Made by a program: the position numbers and the translations under genes
Notes under the pieces: model-generated
Told to the model about the DNA's origin: nothing
Seen by the model: the letters and a program-made list of their open reading frames with translations, nothing else
Database searches by the model: none
In this document: positions 54,434 to 63,973 of the stretch, one piece after another
Position numbering within the stretch: position 1 is the first letter of the stretch
How the letters are laid out: each line of letters starts with the position of its first letter
NCBI RefSeq assembly: GCF_021533215.1
Contig: NZ_JAJNKA010000006.1
Coordinates: forward strand, 124,001-188,000
Direction of reading: 5' to 3'
DNA from: Portibacter lacus
GTDB taxonomy: Bacteria; Bacteroidota; Bacteroidia; Chitinophagales; Saprospiraceae
Length of the DNA: 64,000 nucleotides

Positions 54434-56098
54434 TTAAGCCTTAGAATTATTCATTTTCTTTGATTTCTTAATTTTCTTTTTGCCCTTTGTTTTTTGTGCA
54501 AGCTCAACAGCTTTCTCCAAATTCACAATTCCTCCAGTTTGACTCAAATCAGAAAAATTAACCATCTCATCACTTCCTGGCTTTCTTACCTTAATATTCT
54601 GAGGTACGGAACTCTTCATAATGATCTCTTTAACTTGAGATGCAGATAATTCAGGAAAATATGATCTAAGAACTGCAGCAACTCCTGCTACAACTGGTGA
54701 AGCCATACTGGTTCCTTGTGCATTTTGATATTCGTTATTAGGTGTCGTTGAATAAATTGCCATTCCTGGTGCAAATACATCAACTTCACTCTTTCCATAG
54801 TTACTAAAGGGTGCTGCAAGGTTTTCACCTGTTTGCCAATTTAATGCTCCTACCTCTAACCAGTTATCCGCTTCTTTCTTACCGAATAGTTTTTTCTTCT
54901 CGTAGGTGTTGTTCGGGAAATTATCAGTAATATCATTGTTCTGCGAGCTATTTCCAGCTGCATGAACCAATAAAACATCATTTTTTCTAGCGTAACGAAC
55001 TGCATCATCTACGACACTTTTATCCCAGCTATATCCTTTTCCGAAACTCATGTTGATAATAGACGCTCCATTGTCAACTGCATATCTGATCGCATTCGCA
55101 ACATCTTTATCTCTTTCATCTCCATCTGGAACTGTTCTTACAGACATGATTCTAACATTGTCAGCAATACCATTAATACCGATGTCATTGTTTCTAGAAG
55201 CTGCAACAATACCTGCAACGTGAGTTCCGTGAAACGCATCTGGGCCTTCTACATCATTATTGCCATAAAACTGTTCCCTTTGATCAGCGTAATTATCACC
55301 TACTATTTTTCTTGAATCAAAATCAGTATTGTAAGCAAAGTCCATTTGATTTTTATAATGGTCTTTAGCAGCTTTTAATTGAGTATTAATTTCATCTTCA
55401 ATAGGAGAGAAATTTTCAAGTGTGTCACCAGAAACAATAAAATTCTCAGAGATGCTTTTCCCAATCATTACAGATTGATCTACTGATTCTATAGCTCTTA
55501 TATTTTCAATTGTAATTGCTTTACCTTTTAATTCAGATTTTAAAGCGTTAATGGCTCCTATCAACAAGGTTTCATTTTCAAGAATCTTGTTGTAGTTGTT
55601 TTCAGCTGAAGCTTTTTTACTTTCTACTTCTTCCTTGAACTCAAGAAACAATTTATACTCTTCTTTTTGCTTTTTGTTTAGTTTTTCAGGATCCGCATCA
55701 TCGTATCTGTACTTATATTTTTTGTACATTCTAGTTACTTCGTAAGTATCAGGACCTACATTTACACCATTCGCACCACCTATAAAATTCCAGCCGTGAA
55801 TATCATCGATGTATCCGTTTTTATCGTCATCGATACCGTTATCTGGAATTTCATTTTCATTAACCCATACGATATCCTTAAGATCTTCATGCTCAACGTC
55901 TACACCTGAGTCGATGATTGCAACGATAACCGTTTGTGAAGGCTTATCTTTTAATACGGTTTCATAAGTTTTATCAGTAGCAATACCTGGAACAACACTA
56001 GAGGTTGGATCCATATGAAACCAATCGGTAGAAGGTTGGCCTTGTCCTACAAGATTTTGAGTGATTAAGATCAGTGCAAATAGCTTAATAAATTTCAT
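54434..56098 (-). CDS. Subtilisin-like serine protease (S8), exported
   Basis: A 554-residue secreted protease. The signal peptide ends near residue 20 (NLVGQG). The catalytic triad is D63 (IIDSGVDVEHEDL), His near 291 (FHGTHVAGIVAA) and Ser near 462 (GTSMASPVVAGVAA). The distance between Asp and His is about 230 residues, far longer than in subtilisin. The extra ~180 residues (110-280) are charged and helical (KKYKYRYDDADPEKLNKKQKEEY...). The C-terminus ends in a Lys-rich tail (KGKKKIKKSKK). Target unknown; nutrient digestion or surface-protein processing is possible. Confidence 0.92.
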   Translation of the reverse strand: MKFIKLFALILITQNLVGQGQPSTDWFHMDPTSSVVPGIATDKTYETVLKDKPSQTVIVAIIDSGVDVEHEDLKDIVWVNENEIPDNGIDDDKNGYIDDIHGWNFIGGANGVNVGPDTYEVTRMYKKYKYRYDDADPEKLNKKQKEEYKLFLEFKEEVESKKASAENNYNKILENETLLIGAINALKSELKGKAITIENIRAIESVDQSVMIGKSISENFIVSGDTLENFSPIEDEINTQLKAAKDHYKNQMDFAYNTDFDSRKIVGDNYADQREQFYGNNDVEGPDAFHGTHVAGIVAASRNNDIGINGIADNVRIMSVRTVPDGDERDKDVANAIRYAVDNGASIINMSFGKGYSWDKSVVDDAVRYARKNDVLLVHAAGNSSQNNDITDNFPNNTYEKKKLFGKKEADNWLEVGALNWQTGENLAAPFSNYGKSEVDVFAPGMAIYSTTPNNEYQNAQGTSMASPVVAGVAAVLRSYFPELSASQVKEIIMKSSVPQNIKVRKPGSDEMVNFSDLSQTGGIVNLEKAVELAQKTKGKKKIKKSKKMNNSKA

Positions 56099-56137
56099 TG
56101 TTTCTCTTTAATAATGATTTTGAAAAAAAATAATCCG

Positions 56138-56145
56138 CAAATGTA
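56138..56145 (-). promoter_or_regulatory. -7 box TACATTTG for the subtilase gene
   Basis: Exact TAnnTTTG match on the minus strand, about 39 bp before the start codon. Confidence 0.5.
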
Positions 56146-56175
56146 TCATTTTCTTAATACAAAAATAATATATGT

Positions 56176-56183
56176 TACATTTG
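56176..56183 (+). promoter_or_regulatory. -7 box TACATTTG facing the DUF6089 gene
   Basis: Same motif on the plus strand, 31 bp beyond the oppositely facing box, giving a back-to-back promoter pair. It lies 96 bp before the DUF6089 start. Confidence 0.4.
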
Positions 56184-56279
56184 GATTGTTTTTTGATAAG
56201 TTTTATAATAATATACTTGTGAACGAGTTAAGTAAATAATTTGTTCCCATTTTAATATTTTGATAACAAAACAATTTTT

Positions 56280-57167
56280 TTGAAAGTCTTTAACATTCTG
56301 TTTTTTCTATTTCTTTTTATAGGCCAATTTCAAAGCAAATTGAGCGCCCAAACTTCTTACTTCGAAGCTGGAGGTGGTATAGGACTATCCAATTATAATG
56401 GAGATATGTCTTCCGATAATGTAGGAGTGATCCTAGGAACTTCTAGAGCTTCAGCCGTTGGATTTATCAGATATAATTTGAATCCATATTTGAATTTCAA
56501 ATTAGGATTAACTTATGCTAGCCTTGGAGCTGATGATGCAACGTCTCAATCTGAAGGTATTAAAAATAGAAATTTATCATTTTATACGAACTTATATGAA
56601 ATTGCTCTGACAGGGGAAATTAATATTTTCAAATATGAACCTTTAGATGATGGGAGTTTATTCACGCTTTATGCAATGGGCGGTATAGGTGGTTTTTATT
56701 TTAACCCAATTGCTGAGTTAGATGGTCAAAAATATGAATTACAAAAGTTAGGAACGGAAGGACAAGGATTAGCGGAATATCCAGATAGAGATTTTTATTC
56801 ATTATATCAGTTAGCTGTACCTTTCGGTGGTGGTCTAAAATTTAAAATAAATGAATCGTTTAATTTTAATACTGAGCTATCATGGCGGTTAACTTTTACT
56901 GACTATATCGATGACTTAAGTACTACCTATCCTGATTATAACGTATTACTAGAAAATAGAGGCGAAGTGGCAGCTCAGTTGTCCCATAGAGCAATGGAGG
57001 AAACTATTGGTGAATTGAATGGTAGAAGAAGAGGAAATCCTGATATACGAGATTATTATTTTACGCTCCATATCGGAATTTCATATAATCTGGTAGATTT
57101 CGGTTCATCCAACAATTATAGAAGTAGAAATCGGAAATCGAATACTTCAAAGTGTCCGAAGTTTTAA
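56280..57167 (+). CDS. DUF6089 outer-membrane beta-barrel protein
   Basis: A 295-residue exported protein matching DUF6089. The signal peptide ends KLSAQ near residue 24. The first strand region is YFEAGGGIGLSNYNGDMS, followed by FIRYNLNPYLNFKLGLTYASL, YEIALTGEINIFKYEPL and FTLYAMGGIGGFYFNP. The last part is DIRDYYFTLHIGISYNLVDF. The start is TTG. Function is unknown. It is 25 bp before recQ, so the two may be cotranscribed. Confidence 0.82.
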   Translation: MKVFNILFFLFLFIGQFQSKLSAQTSYFEAGGGIGLSNYNGDMSSDNVGVILGTSRASAVGFIRYNLNPYLNFKLGLTYASLGADDATSQSEGIKNRNLSFYTNLYEIALTGEINIFKYEPLDDGSLFTLYAMGGIGGFYFNPIAELDGQKYELQKLGTEGQGLAEYPDRDFYSLYQLAVPFGGGLKFKINESFNFNTELSWRLTFTDYIDDLSTTYPDYNVLLENRGEVAAQLSHRAMEETIGELNGRRRGNPDIRDYYFTLHIGISYNLVDFGSSNNYRSRNRKSNTSKCPKF

Positions 57168-57192
57168 ACTATCCTTATCTTGTACACTTTCT

Positions 57193-59112
57193 ATGAGTGA
57201 GCAAGCAGATAAATACACAATTCTAAAAAAATACTGGGGGTATTCCGAATTTAGGAGGAATCAAGTTGACATCATTGATGCAGTCCTAGAAGGTCATGAT
57301 ACATTAGGACTTATGGCAACAGGTGGTGGTAAATCATTGTGCTACCAGCTACCAGCAATGATGAAAGAAGGAATCTGTATTGTGATTTCGCCATTGATTG
57401 CATTAATGGAAGATCAAGAAAAAGGTTTGAAGTCTAAAGGAATCATGGCAGAAAGTATTCATTCTGGCAAATCCAAGAAGCGACAAGATGAAATTCTTGA
57501 TAACTGTATCTATGGAAAAGTAAAATTTTTGTTTTTATCACCTGAAAAGTTTCATTCGAAGCTGGCTATGGCGAGGATATCGCAGATGAAAGTTTCTTTT
57601 TTTGCAATTGATGAAGCGCATTGTATTTCTCAGTGGGGACATGACTTCAGACCATCTTACCTCGGATTAACATCTATAAAAGAGCATTTTCCTGACCACC
57701 ACATTCTAGCATTGACAGCAACAGCTACTCAAAATGTCATTGCTGATATTCTAAGTTACTTGGACTTTGACGAAAATCACCGAATTTTCAAATCATCGTT
57801 CTCTAGACCTAACATTTCTATTTCTGTTGTTAAGTCAACACGGAAGGTTGATAATATTATAAGGTTTTCTAAGAGAATTAAAGGATCTAAAATTGTATAC
57901 GCTAGAAACAAACGGCATTGTAAAGAAATCCATACCGCACTTTCTAGAAATGGTATTACATCCGCTATATATCATGCAGATATTCCTATAAAAGTAAGGC
58001 AAGAAAGACAGCAGGATTGGCTAGAGAATAAGATTGAATGCATCGTATGTACCAGTGCGTTCGGAATGGGAATAGACAAACCTGATGTAAGATTAGTTAT
58101 GCATTACGATCTGCCACCTTCTTTAGAAGAATATATTCAAGAAATTGGTAGAGCAGGTCGGGATGGTCAATCTTCATATGCCGTCATGTTATTTAATAAC
58201 TATGATCTACAAGAGTTAGAATTTCACTATGCGGAAGGGATTCCTTCTCCAGCTAGGATTAAAGAGATCTACCATGAATTAGGTACTTTTCTTCATATTG
58301 CAGTTGGTGACGGCATCGGGAAAGGATATAATATGAATACCGAACAGTTTCTGGAAAAAATAAAGTCCAACAAAATAGAATTGAAATCAGCACTGCAAAC
58401 TTTAGAAAAAAACGAATACCTATCTGTTAGTTCGTCTTTTTTCACAAGTGATAAATTTTTAATTAAAGCAGGGAAGTCAACATTGAATAATTTTTTGAAT
58501 CAAACTTCAGACTTGTCTATCTTAGTCAAACATCTGCTTCGGAATTATGAAGGATTATTATATGGTTATGTTTCTGTTTCTCTAGAACCTATTCGATTAA
58601 AAAACAAGTGGTCTCCTGAGCATTTATTCTCTGTTATTGCCCAAGGTGTGAAACAAGATATTTTTAATTATATCCATGATGATGGATCAGAAAAAATCAC
58701 TTACTTAACAGAAAGATTACCAAAATCAAATTTAAGCTTGGATGGTAAAGCATTAAGGCAATTCTATAAAGCTAAAAAGGAAAGATTCGAGGCTGTCGTA
58801 AATTACGTCTTAAATGAAGAATGCCGTGCTAATCAACTGCTAGCTAATTTTGGTGAAATCTCTAAAGAACCATGTGGCGTCTGTGATTATTGTAAAGGTG
58901 CTTTTGAAACTCATTACAATGAAGAGGAATATAACGAAGCACGACACCTTATTTTGTCATCGCTCTCAAAAAAGAATGGAAGAATCGACGATTTAATAGA
59001 ACTTTGGCCGTGGAATAAACAAAGTAAATTAAAGGAAATATTGAAGTCGCTATTAGAAAAAGAAGAAATCAGATATGAGAAGAATTACTTTAGATTGACC
59101 CAAGGGAAATGA
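57193..59112 (+). CDS. recQ: RecQ-family ATP-dependent DNA helicase
   Basis: A 639-residue SF2 helicase. Walker A is in ATGGGKSLCYQLPA (42-55), the DEAH box near 140 is in IDEAHCISQWGHDFRPSY, and motif VI is in QEIGRAGRDGQ. The zinc-binding cysteines lie in ECRANQLLANFG and CGVCDYC (about 540-575). It lacks a clear HRDC domain and is shorter at the C-terminus than E. coli-type RecQ with HRDC. It unwinds DNA in recombination and repair. It overlaps the next glycosyltransferase gene by 4 bp, an unusual pairing. Confidence 0.92.
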   Translation: MSEQADKYTILKKYWGYSEFRRNQVDIIDAVLEGHDTLGLMATGGGKSLCYQLPAMMKEGICIVISPLIALMEDQEKGLKSKGIMAESIHSGKSKKRQDEILDNCIYGKVKFLFLSPEKFHSKLAMARISQMKVSFFAIDEAHCISQWGHDFRPSYLGLTSIKEHFPDHHILALTATATQNVIADILSYLDFDENHRIFKSSFSRPNISISVVKSTRKVDNIIRFSKRIKGSKIVYARNKRHCKEIHTALSRNGITSAIYHADIPIKVRQERQQDWLENKIECIVCTSAFGMGIDKPDVRLVMHYDLPPSLEEYIQEIGRAGRDGQSSYAVMLFNNYDLQELEFHYAEGIPSPARIKEIYHELGTFLHIAVGDGIGKGYNMNTEQFLEKIKSNKIELKSALQTLEKNEYLSVSSSFFTSDKFLIKAGKSTLNNFLNQTSDLSILVKHLLRNYEGLLYGYVSVSLEPIRLKNKWSPEHLFSVIAQGVKQDIFNYIHDDGSEKITYLTERLPKSNLSLDGKALRQFYKAKKERFEAVVNYVLNEECRANQLLANFGEISKEPCGVCDYCKGAFETHYNEEEYNEARHLILSSLSKKNGRIDDLIELWPWNKQSKLKEILKSLLEKEEIRYEKNYFRLTQGK

Positions 59113-60182
59113 AGAAAATTACAATCTGTATTACGAATGACTATGTATATGACCGAAGGATCCAACGGTGTGTAGAAACTTTAAAAACACATTATGATAT
59201 TGAAATTATATGTAGAAACCTTCATGGTGAAAACACCGATTATCCAGACATTAAAGTAACTCGGATCAGGATGCTTTTTAATCAAGGCTTTCTGTTTTAC
59301 GCATTTTTTAATTTGAGAGTTTTTCTAATGTTATTGCTCAGAAAGATTGATATTGTGGTTGCAGTAGACTATGATACCATTATAGCAGCCCAACTTTCTT
59401 CTAGATTCCGCGGTACAAAACTGGTTTTTGATGCGCATGAATTTTATGAGGAATCGATCGAAATAGTCCATCGGAAAAATGTTCAGAAATTCTGGAAATG
59501 GGTAGGGAAGAAGTTTGTTAGAAAGGCTGATTCGGCTTATACGGTGAGCGGAACGATTGCACAAACTTATTCTGAAATGCATGGAATTCCTTTTCAAACT
59601 GTTCGGAATGTTCCATATTTTCATGAGTTATCTAAAATTCGCAATCCACATTCTAAAAAAGTGATTCTTTATCAAGGTGTCATCAATCAAGGTCGAAAAT
59701 TAGACTTGCTAGTAGATAGTGCTAAGTACCTACCTGAAGATTACGAGGTGTGGATAATAGGAGAGGGTGACTTGAGTCAAGTACTTAGAGAGCAATCGGG
59801 AGAAAATGTTGTGTTTCATTCTTGGGTTCATCCAGATGAATTATATAGACTTACGGAAAAAGCAACATTGGCATATAACTTATTAGACGATAGCTCGAGA
59901 AGTTATTACTATAGTCTTGCGAATAAGTTCTTTGATTATATTCAAGCAGGAATTCCAAGTTTGAATAATTCTTTCCCAGAATATGTGAAGATCAATGAAA
60001 GGTATAATTGTTGTATTATAACGGATGTTAATAATGCACAAGAACTTGCTCAAAACATCATGAATCTAGTTGAAAATAAACAGTTGCTATCCGAAAAGCG
60101 GAAAAATGCTAGAATTGCAGCCAAAGATTTATGCTGGGAAAATGAAAGTAAGACTCTTTTAAAAATATTCAATAGCTTATGA
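59109..60182 (+). CDS. Glycosyltransferase family 4 protein
   Basis: A 357-residue GT-B fold enzyme. The N-terminal half has ITICITNDYVYDRRIQRCVETL and LVFDAHEFYEES. The C-terminal donor-binding half has KVILYQGVINQGRKLDLLVDSAKYL, WIIGEGDLSQVL and the EX7E-like NKFFDYIQAGIPSLNNSFPE. It would transfer a sugar from a nucleotide donor in the cytoplasm. Substrate unknown. Coupled by 4-bp overlaps to recQ and the following GT2 gene. Confidence 0.85.
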   Translation: MKKITICITNDYVYDRRIQRCVETLKTHYDIEIICRNLHGENTDYPDIKVTRIRMLFNQGFLFYAFFNLRVFLMLLLRKIDIVVAVDYDTIIAAQLSSRFRGTKLVFDAHEFYEESIEIVHRKNVQKFWKWVGKKFVRKADSAYTVSGTIAQTYSEMHGIPFQTVRNVPYFHELSKIRNPHSKKVILYQGVINQGRKLDLLVDSAKYLPEDYEVWIIGEGDLSQVLREQSGENVVFHSWVHPDELYRLTEKATLAYNLLDDSSRSYYYSLANKFFDYIQAGIPSLNNSFPEYVKINERYNCCIITDVNNAQELAQNIMNLVENKQLLSEKRKNARIAAKDLCWENESKTLLKIFNSL

Positions 60183-61105
60183 TTTCTATTGTCATTCCAG
60201 TTTTCAATGAAGAATTGATTATCGATCAATTATACACTAGGACGACTAGTGCTTTGGAAAAAATTGGTCTTCCTTTCGAGATAATATGCATTAATGATGG
60301 AAGTTCAGATTCGAGTCTTGAAAAATTAGTTGCCTATAATAGAAAAGATAATAGGTTCAAAGTTGTTGATCTGTCGAGAAACTTCGGTCACCAAAAAGCT
60401 ATCTTATCAGGACTGAATTATGCGTCAGGTGACTTCATCGGCATAATGGATGGAGACCTTCAAGATCCACCTGAAGTGTTCGAGGAATTTTTCAATAAGT
60501 TGAAATCAGAATCCTACGATGTCGTTTACGCTGTTCGCAAGAAGCGGAAAGAATCAGCTTTTAAGAAGTTTTCATATTGGTTGTACTACCGGATGCTTAA
60601 GTTCATGTCCGCCGAGAATATTCCACTAGACAGTGGTGATTTTTGCTTAATGACGAAACGTGTAAAAGATCATATTATTAAATATCCAGAACAAAGCTTA
60701 TTTATTAGAGGGATTAGGCACTGGGTTGGCTATAAGCAAGTAGGCATGGAATATGAAAGAGATAGTCGGCAAGCAGGAGAAACGAAGTATAGTTTTGCAA
60801 AGTTGCTACAACTGGCAGCAAATGGAGTTTTTAGTTTCAGTAATTTCCCGATTAAATTTCTAGGAAGTCTAGGCTTTTTTACGATTTCATTGACCTTGAT
60901 TTATACGGTATATTTGTTGTCTAAAAGGATGTTCTGGGGAGAAGTTCCTCAAGGGTTCACCACACTAATTCTTGCTATTATTTTCTTTGGCGGTGTCCAA
61001 TTGGTTTCCATTAGAATACTGGGAGAGTACATCACCCGAATTTATGACGAATCAAGAGATCGCCCACTATTTGTCGTGAAAGACTTCTATTCAGAATCTA
61101 AGTAA
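60179..61105 (+). CDS. GT2 polyprenyl-phosphate glycosyltransferase (DPM1/GtrB-like)
   Basis: A 308-residue GT-A enzyme. The start ISIVIPVFNEE, then ICINDGSSDSSLE, LSRNFGHQKAILSGL and the DxD-type motif IMDGDLQDPPE are typical. Two C-terminal membrane helices (LGSLGFFTISLTLIYTVYLL and TLILAIIFFGGVQLV) anchor it. Such enzymes charge undecaprenyl phosphate with a sugar for use by periplasmic GT-C enzymes. The GT39-like gene next door on the opposite strand is a possible user. Confidence 0.88.
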   Translation: MISIVIPVFNEELIIDQLYTRTTSALEKIGLPFEIICINDGSSDSSLEKLVAYNRKDNRFKVVDLSRNFGHQKAILSGLNYASGDFIGIMDGDLQDPPEVFEEFFNKLKSESYDVVYAVRKKRKESAFKKFSYWLYYRMLKFMSAENIPLDSGDFCLMTKRVKDHIIKYPEQSLFIRGIRHWVGYKQVGMEYERDSRQAGETKYSFAKLLQLAANGVFSFSNFPIKFLGSLGFFTISLTLIYTVYLLSKRMFWGEVPQGFTTLILAIIFFGGVQLVSIRILGEYITRIYDESRDRPLFVVKDFYSESK

Positions 61106-62797
61106 TTACCTTCGTTCGAATACGAGTACATACTTATCGCCTTGCGGTTGATAGGCACCTGCTTCAGCGTCCCATTTGTATACCGTTTGGGTAACATTTA
61201 AGATATCTGCAACTCCGATCACTTTATAGTGTTCTAAAAGGTGTGCATAAGTCTCTCTGAAAAACTGATTGGCCTCTTCGTTTTGCGGAAGCCAAGAAAA
61301 GGGATGAAATACCAAGACCGCATACTTCGCTTCATTCTTTTTCATCATTTCTAAATACGCTCTTTGCCACTCCTTGTTAATCTCCAGCGTACTCGTCATG
61401 AACATGATGAATGTAAATGGAGTAGGGCTCTGAAGGCCAGTTTCTAGTAAGATTTGTGGCTCAGAACCTACGACGAGTAATTTGTCTGATTTTGGATCTG
61501 GATTCTTGCTTTTAATGAATTCTGCAATGGTTCTACATTCCACAAATGGGTTATCACCATATATCGCATTCATAATGCTGTCCGCGTTGGGAGAAAAATA
61601 GTATCCCTTATTTTTATTGAAATAGAAAGTAGCGAAAACGATAAAAATCAGTAGTGGAATTCCGTAACTGATAGGTTTGCTCAGCTTTCTTGAGAGTAAA
61701 TCTGTAATACTGTATACCAATGCGGCCATTGCAATAGCGATTCCAAAAAACAATTGTATCCAATAATGACCGTAGAATCTATATCCTGGCCATATAGAGA
61801 AAAAGGCAAATGCTGCGATCGTTATAATCCAGACTTTAATGCCCCATTTTAGTTTAGAAAAAAGTACTAAAACAAGACCTGCTATGCCGCCATACCACAT
61901 CCATATATCATAAGCACTGATATTTGTAAAATAACCTTTCATAAAGGTCATCCCTTGTGAGAATGGGATTTCAGAAATGTAGAATTCTCGAGGAAATGTA
62001 ATAGACCAGAAAATAAACTCCTGCCAGACACCTTGTACAAGCATCAATAGACAGACGATAATGAACATTCCGATGCCACCAATGGCCAAATAACTATATT
62101 CGATAATTAGCTTTCGTAGATCCAGTTTTTGCTTCGCTAAGTGAATCGCACCGACACCAATGGTCATAGCCGCAATAAAGAAAATTCCATTTTGCTTTAT
62201 GGTGGCCGACCATGCGACAGCTGCACCGGCAGCAATCAGCGCTAATTTATTTTCAGATTTGTAAAAATACGCCAGCATGAAAAAAGAAATACTGACGTAA
62301 AAGATTAGTAAGTGTTCCGCTTGGACGGCGAAACCGGATGCATATGGATTGATACTCAGTATGGCATATACATAAGCCGCAACGATAGCTGCTAGCGGAT
62401 TCATGATGAACTTAATCCCATAGGCTAAGAGGACGACCGTTACCATATTTACCACCATAAAACCTACGTGAAGATTCCTGGAGCTGGTACCGAATAGTGC
62501 TTCTACAAAAGCATAACTATAGAATAACCCAGGAGGTTTTTGCTCGAAGACATCGACATATGGAGTGGCTCCCTCTAAGATTAACTTACCAGCTAGGCCA
62601 TAATCTCCTTCGTCTCTTTCGAGTGGCATATCGAAAAAGTTCACTCTGATAAAGTAGATTAAAATGATTAACCCAATGAGTAATCCAAGGAATATATAGT
62701 CATAATTGACGTTGATAGATTTTTTCGGTTTTGGATTAACACGTTTGGTTTGTGGCTTGACGCTAGCTTTTTTGGTATTTTTCTTCTTTTGGGCCAT
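61106..62797 (-). CDS. GT39-like membrane glycosyltransferase
   Basis: A 563-residue protein with a basic N-terminus (KKKNTKKASVKPQTKR) and about eleven membrane segments. The first periplasmic loop has LERDEGDYGLAGKLILEG with the acidic catalytic residues of GT-C enzymes, followed by EQKPPGLFYSY. The C-terminal ~150 residues form a soluble domain (LLVVGSEPQILLETGL). It would use a polyprenyl-linked sugar in the periplasm. It is convergent with the GT2 gene with no gap, which suggests related function, though this is inferred. Confidence 0.82.
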   Translation of the reverse strand: MAQKKKNTKKASVKPQTKRVNPKPKKSINVNYDYIFLGLLIGLIILIYFIRVNFFDMPLERDEGDYGLAGKLILEGATPYVDVFEQKPPGLFYSYAFVEALFGTSSRNLHVGFMVVNMVTVVLLAYGIKFIMNPLAAIVAAYVYAILSINPYASGFAVQAEHLLIFYVSISFFMLAYFYKSENKLALIAAGAAVAWSATIKQNGIFFIAAMTIGVGAIHLAKQKLDLRKLIIEYSYLAIGGIGMFIIVCLLMLVQGVWQEFIFWSITFPREFYISEIPFSQGMTFMKGYFTNISAYDIWMWYGGIAGLVLVLFSKLKWGIKVWIITIAAFAFFSIWPGYRFYGHYWIQLFFGIAIAMAALVYSITDLLSRKLSKPISYGIPLLIFIVFATFYFNKNKGYYFSPNADSIMNAIYGDNPFVECRTIAEFIKSKNPDPKSDKLLVVGSEPQILLETGLQSPTPFTFIMFMTSTLEINKEWQRAYLEMMKKNEAKYAVLVFHPFSWLPQNEEANQFFRETYAHLLEHYKVIGVADILNVTQTVYKWDAEAGAYQPQGDKYVLVFERR

Positions 62798-62977
62798 GCA
62801 TGGACATATTTAGAGATCAGCTCTATAGATATAAATTAACTTGAATGTAATATGATCATTTTTCATAATATTTTAAATTTCTATCTGAGTTAATATTTGA
62901 CATTAAACTAAAATAGCCCGAAAAAAATCTTTCGATCTTCCCCGGGCCCTGTTTACGAAATCTTGCAACTAACTATT

Positions 62978-63973
62978 TTATAAGTTTTCTATTTCTTTAA
63001 CGATTTCATCTATTGTAGTTTCTTCTGGTTCTATATATTCTAAATGATCTTCCACGATGGTTGCATCTTTTAGTGCAAAGTAATATTTGTCATCTCCTTG
63101 ATGTGAAATCACTATGAAAGTGACTTCGAACCCTTTAGGAGTAGCACCGTACGGCTCACACCATTGCATCTTTTCCGCATCTCCATTAAGTCCTAATATG
63201 GATTTAGATTCTTTGAATAACATGAAGATCGTCGTATTCTTGTTGGTAAACATTTCAGGGAGCTCCACACAAACTGTCGTTCTTTCATCCTCTGGAATGT
63301 CAACGAATATGTCCACATTAATCCAAGTGAATAATTCACAAGTAAATTCATACCCAAACCCTTGAAGAAAATCCTGACCTGTAGAATCTATATTAAGAAA
63401 CCACTCATTCAAAATAATGTCAGTGTTATTAGGTGATCCAGTCGCATCAGAAATCGGAGACCAGTTAAAATCATCTCCACTACCTTCTCCTCTAAAGAGC
63501 TGCATGCCTTCTTCTGGATTGTCATCTGGCAGCCTAACTCTTACACCCCTGCCACCTTTGAACGAGAGCTCCTTGCCTTCTTGTCTAGCCTCGAATCTAA
63601 AGACGCCATCGGTTCTAAGCAATTGCTTATTCGAAATAGTAGGCAGTCCATAAAAAGCATATTCAGCTGGATTAAGAACTTCGATGTATTTAAAATCTAC
63701 ATCACCGGTAACAAAATTTCCTGACTGATCGAGAAGTGATCCTGGGGACACTTCAATAATGGTTTGGTTTTCCGTCACAATGATTATTCCATCTTCAGCT
63801 TTGAAAACTAGAGAATCGAATTTGTTAGGAACCTGTGCGAAGAAATTACTGATGTCTCCTGGATCTACAACTTCTGGAGTTTCATCCGCTGTAAATTTGA
63901 ATTCATCTTTGTAACAACTACTAAAAAATATAACTATCGTAAACAGGAACGCGATTAATTTAAATTTCATCAT
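62978..63973 (-). CDS. Large lipoprotein with Bacteroidota-type repeat fold
   Basis: A 331-residue lipoprotein with lipobox FFSSC (Cys20). The central segment IEVSPGSLLDQSGNFVTGDVDFKYIEVL and YAFYGLPTISNKQLLRTDGVFRFEARQ is a recurring pattern in uncharacterised Bacteroidota surface proteins, possibly ZU5-like. A later domain has WINVDIFVDIPEDERTTVCVELPEMF. The C-terminus is acidic. Function unknown. It lies 180 bp upstream of the GT39-like gene on the same strand. Confidence 0.7.
   Translation of the reverse strand: MMKFKLIAFLFTIVIFFSSCYKDEFKFTADETPEVVDPGDISNFFAQVPNKFDSLVFKAEDGIIIVTENQTIIEVSPGSLLDQSGNFVTGDVDFKYIEVLNPAEYAFYGLPTISNKQLLRTDGVFRFEARQEGKELSFKGGRGVRVRLPDDNPEEGMQLFRGEGSGDDFNWSPISDATGSPNNTDIILNEWFLNIDSTGQDFLQGFGYEFTCELFTWINVDIFVDIPEDERTTVCVELPEMFTNKNTTIFMLFKESKSILGLNGDAEKMQWCEPYGATPKGFEVTFIVISHQGDDKYYFALKDATIVEDHLEYIEPEETTIDEIVKEIENL

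Noticed and set aside
62908-62950. Terminator between the last lipoprotein and GT39-like genes
   Set aside because: GCCCG and CGGGC can pair, but the loop is ~25 bases and the tail is not a clean T-run. The evidence is too weak to list.
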